Source: a virus. From it: 64,000 bases of DNA. A model generated the notes under the pieces. That model was not told where the DNA came from and ran no database searches. It worked only from the letters and a program-made list of their open reading frames with translations. Location: positions 1 to 64,000 of the IMG/VR virus record IMGVR_UViG_3300047509_000085; one strand, 5' to 3'. Both the position numbers and the translations under genes were made by a program. This document shows positions 47,548 to 55,105 of this stretch, piece by piece; the first letter of the stretch is position 1, and every line of letters starts with the position of its first letter.

Positions 47548-48591
47548 ATGGCAACGACCTTCACGCCGATCAGCCGAAGTATCGTGATTCAAAGTCTTGA
47601 TCCCGCCTGGCGTAATCGCTGGGGCGGCAGCGACGCGGTTGACGCATGGCCGGTGCTGCTGGAGCAAGTCGCGGCCGGCATCACCATCATCCCGATTGGC
47701 GGCCTTACCGCGAAAACACTGTCCGTCGCCAACAACGCGCCGGACCAGTCGCGGGCGAACCTGTTGCAGTTCAACGGTGCGCTCACCGGCGACTGCACCG
47801 TCACCATACCCGGCATTGCGCGCACCGGCTGGGCGGCGAACTTCACCTCTGGCGGCCACAACGTCATCCTGACGACCGGCGCCGGGCTCAGGCTGACGAT
47901 GGGCGCCGGCACCTACCGCTATCGCTGCGACGGCGTGAACGTCGTGTCGGATGGCATGGGGCCAGTGCCGGTCAGCGCCACCACCGTCACCGGCACCACT
48001 GGGACGTTCTCCGGCAACATCAGCAGCGGCAGCGCAAACCCGACGGCGACCGCGACAAACGGCGCGCTGATAACGCCAGCCGGTGGCGTGTCGATCTACA
48101 CGGCCGGCTTCCAGGCGCTCACCATCGGCACCGGCAACGGCGCCGCCGTGGGGTTCCAGTTCGGGCTCACGCCGGTCGGCTCGATCACCACCAACAGCAC
48201 CACCACGTTTTTCAACACCGCCTCTGATGCGCGGCTGAAGGTGACTTACGGCCCGGCCGACTGCGGCGCGCTGATCGACGCGGTGTCGGTGTGGGACGCG
48301 GCATTCAAGGCAACGCCGGACCAGCGCCGCCCGATGGTGCTGGCACACGAGCTACAGGCTGTCTGTCCGTGGGCAGTAACGGGAGAGCGGTACGCAGTAG
48401 ACATCACCGGAGACGTGCTGCCGCAGATGGTGGATCACAGCATGCTTGTTCCCATGCTGCTCGCCGAGATCAAGGCATTGCGGGCGCGCGTTGCGGCCCT
48501 GGAAGGCGTCCAGCCGGCTGCCGATACCGCCCATCCGAACATCCGCGCACTGGCGGCCGAAATCGCCAAGACGCAGGACCGGACGCGGTAG
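47548..48591 (+). CDS. Tail fibre with C-terminal S74 chaperone
   Basis: 347 residues. N-terminal tail-attachment and beta-helix-like part, then an S74 intramolecular chaperone starting TASDARLKVTYG (Ser226, Lys231 as the self-cleavage pair) and including PMVLAHELQAVCPWAVTGER, then VDHSMLVPMLLAEIKALRAR. The chaperone folds the trimer and cuts itself off. Confidence 0.82.
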   Translation: MATTFTPISRSIVIQSLDPAWRNRWGGSDAVDAWPVLLEQVAAGITIIPIGGLTAKTLSVANNAPDQSRANLLQFNGALTGDCTVTIPGIARTGWAANFTSGGHNVILTTGAGLRLTMGAGTYRYRCDGVNVVSDGMGPVPVSATTVTGTTGTFSGNISSGSANPTATATNGALITPAGGVSIYTAGFQALTIGTGNGAAVGFQFGLTPVGSITTNSTTTFFNTASDARLKVTYGPADCGALIDAVSVWDAAFKATPDQRRPMVLAHELQAVCPWAVTGERYAVDITGDVLPQMVDHSMLVPMLLAEIKALRARVAALEGVQPAADTAHPNIRALAAEIAKTQDRTR

Positions 48592-48593
48592 CC

Positions 48594-50666
48594 ATGCCGA
48601 CCAGAAGGATGGTGGTGACGCCAGGCGTGAACCTGGAGAAGACGCCGACCTTGAACAGTGGCGGATTGTCCGATGGTAATTTGATCCGCTTTTTTGCGAA
48701 GTTGGTCGAAAAGTTAGGAGGCTGGCAGCGTCTCACCAACCAGCTATTCGTCGGTACCGCGCGCTCACTTTTCGGCTGGGGCGCATTCGACGGGGTGCCT
48801 TATCTCGCCATCGGCACCGAACAACGCCTCGAAATCTTCGCCGGCGGCACGCTGTCCGACATCACACCCGTCATCGCCACCACCAACCCAGCCGTTTCGT
48901 TCTCGACCGTGCTCGGGTCCTCCATCGTCACGATCCAGGATCCCGTGGTCTCGCCTGGCATCGGCGACTGGATCCAGCTTGTTAACCGCGTCTCCGTCGG
49001 GGGCGTTGTGCTGCAAGGCTTCTACAAGGTTGTCGCCATCGTCGACGGCACGCACTACACAGTCGATGCTGGCACCGGAAACCTCGCCAACATCGCGGTC
49101 GTCGGCGGTGGCGTCACGGTGAATTATATCACCACCAACGGCTCCGCGACCGTTACCGTGCAGCTTCCGAACCACGGTTTTGCTGTCGGCGACCTGTTCA
49201 AGACGGGGCTTCCCACGACCGCCGCCGGCATCCTCATAGACGGTATTTACAGCGTGGTATCCGTTCTTCCGACCGTAGGGCCGCCGGATCAATTCACCAT
49301 CATCGCCGGGACGGCGGCCAACGCCAGCGGGATTTTCCCCTCGAACGGCGGCAACGCCCGCATCCAGTACCTGCTGCCGTCGGGCGTCGCCGTGAACACG
49401 CCTGGCGGCGGATGGGGTTCGGGGGACTGGGGCGCGTTCGACTGGGGCGGTGCCAATGACGGAACCAACGGCGGCCCCGGCGTGCCGTCGGTCATCCACC
49501 TGCGCAACTGGTCGCTCGATCATTGGGGCGAGGACCTGATCGCCTCGCCATGCGACGGCAAAATCTACACATGGTCGCCGCCGACCATAGTGCCGGCCGC
49601 GGTGCTGGCCGGAGCGCCCGTCATCAACGAGTTCGTCTTCGCCCTCGCGCAGGCGCAGATCCTGGTGGCCTGCGGCACCGAGACCGGCGGCGTGAAGTTT
49701 CCGACGCTGATCCGCTGGTGCGACTCGGGCAACCGCACCGCTTGGGTCGCCAGCGCCATCAACCAGGCGGGCAGCTTCCAGTTGCCGTCGGGGTCCAGGA
49801 TCGTCGCGGGCCTGACCGTCGGGCTCGGCGCGCTGATCTGGACCGACGCCGATCTGTGGTCGATGGTCTACCAGGGCCTGCCGTTCGTATTCGGGTTCAA
49901 CCGCATCGCGGTGAACTGCGAGGCGATCAGCGTCAAGGCGCCGCTGGTGGTCGGCGGCAGCGTCGTGTGGCCGTCCGATCGCGGGTTCTTCCGCTATGAC
50001 GGCGGCGGCGTGTCGCCGCTGGATTGCACGGTCTACGATTTTTTCTTTGACAACCTCGACGAAAACCAGACCGAGCAGGTGTTTGGCGCGCTCAACACGC
50101 TGTTCAACGAGGCAGCGTGGGGGTTCCCGGTCAGCACATCATCGCCACTTTATGACCCGGCCATCGGTAGCATGGCGTTCGTGAAGTGGAATTTTTCAGA
50201 AAACTCATGGGACAAAATCTACAGCGCGCAATACCAGCGTTCGGCATGGACGGACCACTCGCCGGTCGGCAATCCTATTGGCGCGGACTTTGCCGGGCTG
50301 CTGCAAGAGCACGAACGCGGCGCGGATGCCGACGGAGACCCGATGGTATGGTTCTGGCGGACGGGCGATTCTGACCTGGGTGAGTCCGGAGATTTTGCTC
50401 GCCTCGACCGTATCGCGCCTGATTTTGTGACGAAGCTGGAAGGCGGGGCAACGACCGTTCAGACGCGGATTACCGTGCTAGGACGCGATTTTGCGAACCA
50501 GCCCTACAGTCACTATGGGCCTTTCACGGTTACATCCGAAAGCCCCATGATCAACTGCAATATTCGGAACCGGCAGATCGCGTTGGAGGTGGGCGGCAGC
50601 GATCGTGGCACGTCAGAAAGATTAGGGGCGTTTAATCTGCGGATAGCATCGGCCGGACGCCGATGA
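48594..50666 (+). CDS. P22 gp10-like tail accessory protein
   Basis: 690 residues from ATG 48594; the longer frame from 48291 is a shadow of the fibre gene. RMVVTPGVNLEKTPTLNSGG then LSDGNLIRFFAKLVEKLGGW, and WTDADLWSMVYQGLPFVFGF, VVWPSDRGFFRYDGGG follow the gp10 DNA-stabilisation family. Closes the portal channel after packaging. Confidence 0.78.
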   Translation: MPTRRMVVTPGVNLEKTPTLNSGGLSDGNLIRFFAKLVEKLGGWQRLTNQLFVGTARSLFGWGAFDGVPYLAIGTEQRLEIFAGGTLSDITPVIATTNPAVSFSTVLGSSIVTIQDPVVSPGIGDWIQLVNRVSVGGVVLQGFYKVVAIVDGTHYTVDAGTGNLANIAVVGGGVTVNYITTNGSATVTVQLPNHGFAVGDLFKTGLPTTAAGILIDGIYSVVSVLPTVGPPDQFTIIAGTAANASGIFPSNGGNARIQYLLPSGVAVNTPGGGWGSGDWGAFDWGGANDGTNGGPGVPSVIHLRNWSLDHWGEDLIASPCDGKIYTWSPPTIVPAAVLAGAPVINEFVFALAQAQILVACGTETGGVKFPTLIRWCDSGNRTAWVASAINQAGSFQLPSGSRIVAGLTVGLGALIWTDADLWSMVYQGLPFVFGFNRIAVNCEAISVKAPLVVGGSVVWPSDRGFFRYDGGGVSPLDCTVYDFFFDNLDENQTEQVFGALNTLFNEAAWGFPVSTSSPLYDPAIGSMAFVKWNFSENSWDKIYSAQYQRSAWTDHSPVGNPIGADFAGLLQEHERGADADGDPMVWFWRTGDSDLGESGDFARLDRIAPDFVTKLEGGATTVQTRITVLGRDFANQPYSHYGPFTVTSESPMINCNIRNRQIALEVGGSDRGTSERLGAFNLRIASAGRR

Positions 50667-50678
50667 TATACTTTTGAT

Positions 50679-51395
50679 ATGGCAGAGGAAATCTGGCGGC
50701 CAGTCCCCGGTTTTGAAAGCTACTACGAGGTCAGCGATCTTGGCCGCGTGAAGTCATGCGCCCGCTCTGTGCTCCGTGTGCGTCAGGGGGTTGACGGCGA
50801 ACTGAAGATACCTGAACGCATTCTAAAACCACGCAAAAGTGGGAGTGGGTATTTTTCAGTCCACCTTTACAAGGACGGGTTGGGTAAGAATCACGATTTA
50901 CATAGGCTAGTCCTCTTAGCGTTTATGGGCCATTCACATGCCGGAGAAGAGGGTTGCCATAACGATAGGGATAAGTCGAATAACCGCCTTAGCAATCTAC
51001 GATACGACACGCCCAAGAACAACCATGCCGATAAGTACAGGCATGGCACCGCGCTCTTTGGAGAGAAGAACCATCTCGCTGGCCTCAACGATGAGGTTGT
51101 TATGGCGATTCGCGCATTAAAGGGTCGCAAGACCATGAAAGAAATTGGTGAAATGTTTGGCGTAAGACCGCTGAATATTGCAAATATTTTGGCGGGGAGA
51201 ACGTGGTCTCATCTTGGCGGCTTCGGGCCGCCGCCTAAACGATGGAAGATTTCAGACGAGCAGGCAGAGGCGATCAGGCAACTCACCGGCAAAGAAGTGC
51301 GTAGCGTGACGGCCAAGAGGTATGGCGTCACTAAAAGCTGCATCCAGCACATCCAACATGGTCGTGTCCGAATGCCGCCGGCTCAGGTGCCATGA
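50679..51395 (+). CDS. NUMOD4-HNH homing endonuclease
   Basis: 238 residues. NUMOD4 (IWRPVPGFESYYEVSDLGRV), HNH_3 core (LHRLVLLAFMGHSHAGEEGC, HNDRDKSNNRLSNLRYDTPK) and two C-terminal HTH units (TMKEIGEMFGVRPLNIANIL; VTAKRYGVTKSCIQHIQHG). Lower GC than the tail genes around it. Homing insertion between tail genes. Confidence 0.88.
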   Translation: MAEEIWRPVPGFESYYEVSDLGRVKSCARSVLRVRQGVDGELKIPERILKPRKSGSGYFSVHLYKDGLGKNHDLHRLVLLAFMGHSHAGEEGCHNDRDKSNNRLSNLRYDTPKNNHADKYRHGTALFGEKNHLAGLNDEVVMAIRALKGRKTMKEIGEMFGVRPLNIANILAGRTWSHLGGFGPPPKRWKISDEQAEAIRQLTGKEVRSVTAKRYGVTKSCIQHIQHGRVRMPPAQVP

Positions 51396-51634
51396 GTGGC
51401 ACTTTTGGAGGGGCGGCGGCTGGCGTTGGCGACGTAGGCCGCATCGTCGATGCGTTGCAGCAGATGATCAAGCTGCAAGGGTTGGTCTACCAGTTGCTGC
51501 TCACCGGGCCGTCCACGGTGACGGTGCGGCCGTTGCTGACGGCAGCGGCGAATGATGCGGCAGCGGCTGCGGCGGGTGTCGCCATTGGCGGGCTTTACCA
51601 GAACGCGGGTGCAGTTCGTCAGAGATTGGTGTAG
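51392..51634 (+). CDS. Small virion-region protein
   Basis: 80 residues (MSGTFGGAAAGVGDVGRIVD), Ala/Gly-rich amphipathic helices. Overlaps the HNH gene by four bases. Function unknown. Confidence 0.5.
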   Translation: MSGTFGGAAAGVGDVGRIVDALQQMIKLQGLVYQLLLTGPSTVTVRPLLTAAANDAAAAAAGVAIGGLYQNAGAVRQRLV

Positions 51635-51646
51635 GGTATTGATCTT

Positions 51647-51991
51647 GTGCAATTCATTCCCGCCATAGATGACCTTCTGACCGTCTCGCTGCCCGGTGAA
51701 ATCCTGCGGATGCCGGTCATCCGTGTCGTCGACCGCGATACCGTGTTCTGCGAACTGGATGGCAATCCGCTCAATCCCTCGAAGCAGCACAGTTACCGCA
51801 AGGGTGACGTGGTTGCCGTGCGCCGCAGGAAAGGCGCGCTTGGCGAGACCTGGCAGGCGGTGGACGACCGGGTGCTCTACGCGCGCCAGCCCGAGGAGAC
51901 CGAGCCGCCACTGCCGCCAAAGCGCAAGACGCGGGCGAAGGTGAAGGCGAAGCCGACGGTGGTGAAGCGGAAAGCGAAGGGACGACGCTGA
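51647..51991 (+). CDS. Hypothetical protein with basic tail
   Basis: 114 residues from GTG 51647. Beta-barrel-like N-terminus (TVSLPGEILRMPVIRVVDRD), then a highly basic Lys-rich tail (TRAKVKAKPTVVKRKAKGRR). DNA binding or ejection role possible. Confidence 0.55.
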   Translation: MQFIPAIDDLLTVSLPGEILRMPVIRVVDRDTVFCELDGNPLNPSKQHSYRKGDVVAVRRRKGALGETWQAVDDRVLYARQPEETEPPLPPKRKTRAKVKAKPTVVKRKAKGRR

Positions 51992-53067
51992 TGCCGAGCA
52001 CGAGTCAGGCACAACATCGGTTCATGGAAGCCATCGCCCACAACTCGGCGTTCGCCAAGAAGGCCGGAGTTCCGCAGCGCGTCGGCAAGGATTTCGCCGC
52101 AGCGGACCTGAAGGCAGGCATCACCAAGACGCACAACGGCAAGCCGATCAAGCGGGCGGACGGCGGCAGCGTCGACGATCCGAACGCCATCGGCGGCATT
52201 GCTCCCACGCAGGCAACCGCCTCGCCGCAGGTGCAGGACATGATGCAGCGGTTCGCCGGCATGCCCGCCGAGCAACTGCAAGAGGCGGTGATCCGCATGG
52301 GGCCGACCTCGCCGATGGGTGCGCTCGCATCGCGCGTGCTCGCGCAGAAGCGGATGATGCCGACCAGCCAGCAACAGGGATTCGCCAACCCTGGCCAGCG
52401 TGGAATGCCGCGCGCACCGACACCCGCCGCGCAACCGAACCTGCAACCAGGCGCCACCGCCGAGCAGCAGACCGGCCAGGGGCTCGCCAAGTCGCTCGGG
52501 CAGATCATGGGGAACGACACGGAGACGCCAGCCACGCAGCCGCAGGGGTTCGCGCTGGGCGGGATGCCCATGATGTCGATGTCGCAGGCCGATCCGCCAT
52601 GGTCGCGCGGGGCGTCCCGGTCGATGGGCGCTCCGATGCCGACGCGCGGGTTCCTGGCAGGGCCGACGCCAGGACGCGCCGATGCTATCCGTGGTGCGCC
52701 GGCTGTTGGTTCCTACGTGCTCCCGGCCGATATTGTTTCGCACTTCGGGTCCGGCAGTAGTCTCGCAGGTGCACACGCGCTATCGGCAGCGTTCTCCAGC
52801 GGACCCTATGGTACGTCGATCCCGCATGGTGGCGGACGTGGGCCGCCTCGCGCACCGGCTCCGTTCCACATGACGCGAGGCGGAGCGACGGACACCGTGC
52901 CGGTTGAACTTTCGGATGGCGAGTACGTCATCCCGCCGGAGATCGTAAGCCAGATCGGGCACGGCGATGTGTCCCGAGGTCACAAAGTGCTCGATAAGTT
53001 CGTGGAACATACGCGCAAGAAACTTATATCGACCTTGAAGAAATTACCGGGACCAGTTCGCTCATGA
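51991..53067 (+). CDS. Virion protein with QAQHRFM start and VPVELSDGEYVIP motif
   Basis: 358 residues. STSQAQHRFMEAIAHNSAFA, KKAGVPQRVGKDF is the start of a widespread phage protein. The middle is Pro/Gln-rich and disordered. RGGATDTVPVELSDGEYVIP, PEIVSQIGHGDVSRGHKVLD is a motif found at the ends of tape-measure and other virion proteins. Likely an ejection or internal protein. Confidence 0.65.
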   Translation: MPSTSQAQHRFMEAIAHNSAFAKKAGVPQRVGKDFAAADLKAGITKTHNGKPIKRADGGSVDDPNAIGGIAPTQATASPQVQDMMQRFAGMPAEQLQEAVIRMGPTSPMGALASRVLAQKRMMPTSQQQGFANPGQRGMPRAPTPAAQPNLQPGATAEQQTGQGLAKSLGQIMGNDTETPATQPQGFALGGMPMMSMSQADPPWSRGASRSMGAPMPTRGFLAGPTPGRADAIRGAPAVGSYVLPADIVSHFGSGSSLAGAHALSAAFSSGPYGTSIPHGGGRGPPRAPAPFHMTRGGATDTVPVELSDGEYVIPPEIVSQIGHGDVSRGHKVLDKFVEHTRKKLISTLKKLPGPVRS

Positions 53068-53603
53068 TCGAAAACCCACAGGGCATCCGCAAGGCTGGCA
53101 TCCATGATTTGCTGCCGCTGATCGGATCGGCCTCCATCATCCTTGGCGAAAGTGCGCTGCAAGCGTTGTCGCCAGAGAAAGTCGCGGCCCTGGTACAGAG
53201 ATGCGTGGAGTTTGATCGCGCGCTAGCGGGTATCATTTCCGGACCAACAGGCATCGAAGCATCAATCGGTCTTGTGATTGAATCCTTCGATTATAGCGAC
53301 GAGCAACATCTGAGCGTGAAGTGGCTCGGGGTTCATCCAGAATTTCAGCGGAAGAATCATGGTGCCACGCTGATGAGCTTCGCCAAGTGGGCGCAGGAAA
53401 TGGTCGGCGTTCCGTTGTTCATGGGCCTCTCTACGCTCGAAGCGCTGCAAGCGAAGCTGCACTTGTTCGTAAGAAGCGCGCCGCAGGTCGGAGCGCTGTT
53501 CTCTTTCGGAGGAGCGCCGCACGGGGCGTTTAACCAACGCGCTCCGGGGCATGATCCGTTCATGGAACACAAGAAGTCGCGTGCCAGACCGCAAGCCGCC
53601 TAG
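53064..53603 (+). CDS. GNAT-like acetyltransferase
   Basis: 179 residues. LGVHPEFQRKNHGATLMSFA carries the Q/R-x-x-G-x-G/A acetyl-CoA signature in a weakened form (RKNHGA), with LSVKWLGV as the preceding strand. It overlaps the second GNAT gene. Role among virion genes is unclear; protein modification of host targets is possible. Confidence 0.6.
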   Translation: MIENPQGIRKAGIHDLLPLIGSASIILGESALQALSPEKVAALVQRCVEFDRALAGIISGPTGIEASIGLVIESFDYSDEQHLSVKWLGVHPEFQRKNHGATLMSFAKWAQEMVGVPLFMGLSTLEALQAKLHLFVRSAPQVGALFSFGGAPHGAFNQRAPGHDPFMEHKKSRARPQAA

Positions 53604-54054
53604 CTTCCCGGCCGGCGTTCGCTTCTGCCAAGAGGGCGATTGCCCAGCGTTGTTCGACATTTTCATGGAAGCGCATCGGCTTGGCGGCTGGATGAACGTC
53701 AACGAGGATATTGTCCGTGACGTGATTGCCCGCGCGACTAGGCGAGACACATTCGCCATTGCGGTCATTCCTGGGCCAACGTGCGTTGAAGGTGTTATCG
53801 CTTTTCAGCCGGTCAGGCAATGGTACGGGAACCAAGATAGCTGGTATTGGAGCGAGCTTTTGCTATTTGTCAGGGTAGAATACCGAAAGTCTCGCCATGC
53901 TTGGAAGTTGCTGCAATTTGCTAAATGGTTCCAGCATGCAGTGAATGCGCCGGTGATGGTGTCTCTGATGCCAAAAGAGGATTTTGACAGAAAGGAACGC
54001 TTGCTGGGGCGCTTCGGTAAGCGCGTCGCCAGTAGCTTCCTGATCAATGTGTAA
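53581..54054 (+). CDS. Second GNAT-like protein
   Basis: 157 residues from GTG 53581 (alternative ATG 53551). SELLLFVRVEYRKSRHAWKL followed by LQFAKWFQHAVNAPVMVSLM repeats the layout of the preceding GNAT protein at low identity, with the acetyl-CoA loop degenerate (YRKSRHA). Probably a diverged duplicate. Confidence 0.5.
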   Translation: MPDRKPPSFPAGVRFCQEGDCPALFDIFMEAHRLGGWMNVNEDIVRDVIARATRRDTFAIAVIPGPTCVEGVIAFQPVRQWYGNQDSWYWSELLLFVRVEYRKSRHAWKLLQFAKWFQHAVNAPVMVSLMPKEDFDRKERLLGRFGKRVASSFLINV

Positions 54055-54083
54055 AGCGGAGACGGCTGAGATAGCCGCCTCCT

Positions 54084-54277
54084 CCCTGCCTTACCGCACC
54101 ACGGCTCGCCTCGCCCCGGCTAACCCAGCCTTGGCTTGCCACGCCGGACCTGACCAAGCCCGCCATGCCGCGCCACGCCTCACCATGCCAGTCCTAGCCC
54201 GGCCACGCCTCACATTGCCATGCCTCGCCTCGCCCAGCCCGGCCTCACCGTGCCTTACCCCGCCTAGCCCTGCCTGT
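54084..54277 (-). repeat. Degenerate pentanucleotide array YNNGG, copy 2
   Basis: Thirty-nine consecutive units: 38 pentamers and one four-base unit (54159-54162). Read on the minus strand: ACAGG, CAGGG, CTAGG, CGGGG, TAAGG, CACGG, TGAGG and onward. 32 of 38 pentamers match YNNGG. It touches the stop codon of the leftward gene at 54277 and lies in its likely transcript. Positions two and three vary freely. Confidence 0.7.
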
Positions 54278-54879
54278 TACGCCACTTTACGCAGAGTTGG
54301 CTTCTTCCCAGCCAACTCCGCCCAACGAACCAAAGCAAAACGCCCAAACGGCCCACCGCGTTCTGGCCGATAGTCGCCAAGTCCTAACCGCTTGCCAGAT
54401 TCTTCCAGTAACTGATGCACCGTGTCGGACTCAATCATTGATAAATCTATGTCGATGTTAATGTCGGCGCCCCACGAATTTAGCCGTGGACGGTGACGCA
54501 TGATCCTGCCCTTGGTGCTTGGAATGACCACTGGCCTTGAATCCACTTCAAAAGTGCGTAACGGGTTCCCGTCATCATCAATAAGACTGATTTCCTCATC
54601 CAACACGAGCACCGCTGCTGGGACAACAAACTTGAGGGACTTCCGACTGCCGCGCTGCTTGTGACTGCCGCCGGCCTCACGCAACATCCGAGCTACTGAA
54701 CTTCCCGGAATAAACAGCGTTCCGTCTGTTCGCTGATAGGCAACTTTTGTCGCTTCCTCGCGCGGATCGCCACGTTTGATGTGGATGGCTCGCGTTGTTT
54801 CTTCGACCTCTGATGCCTCCGCCCAGCGGTGCATCAGCATTGCCGACGTGCCGGATATACTAGCTACGAAAATTGCCAT
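54277..54879 (-). CDS. Conserved phage protein of unknown function, adjacent to the YNNGG array
   Basis: 200 residues from ATG 54879 (MAIFVASISGTSAMLMHRWA). Conserved points: GTSAMLMHRW, DPREEATKVAYQRTDGTLFI, DSRPVVIPSTKGRIMRHRPR and the Gly-rich end GLGDYRPERGGPFGRF. This pattern occurs in many phage and prophage genes. A fold like RAMP/Cas7 RNA-binding proteins is possible from the Gly-rich segment but unproven. The only leftward gene in this region. Confidence 0.65.
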   Translation of the reverse strand: MAIFVASISGTSAMLMHRWAEASEVEETTRAIHIKRGDPREEATKVAYQRTDGTLFIPGSSVARMLREAGGSHKQRGSRKSLKFVVPAAVLVLDEEISLIDDDGNPLRTFEVDSRPVVIPSTKGRIMRHRPRLNSWGADINIDIDLSMIESDTVHQLLEESGKRLGLGDYRPERGGPFGRFALVRWAELAGKKPTLRKVA

Positions 54880-55105
54880 GCCTCTTGTCCTTGTGCTTGG
54901 ATTGATGCCACTGGACACAGACATGGATGCTGTATGATGTTCGATAAGCCATCGCGAGGTCTGATCTCCGGTGGTCAGGGTGGCCATCACCTCCGCACGA
55001 GGTGGTGGTCTCCCGCATCCTAGCATGACAATCGGCCACGTCTAGCCTATAGTGGCCTCATTCGATCATTCTCGCGCGTCGCGAGCCTCACGTGGAAGGC
55101 TCTAG

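Noticed and set aside
54084-54277. CRISPR interpretation of the repeat array
   Set aside because: Unit is five bases with no spacer-length segments; it is a degenerate tandem repeat.
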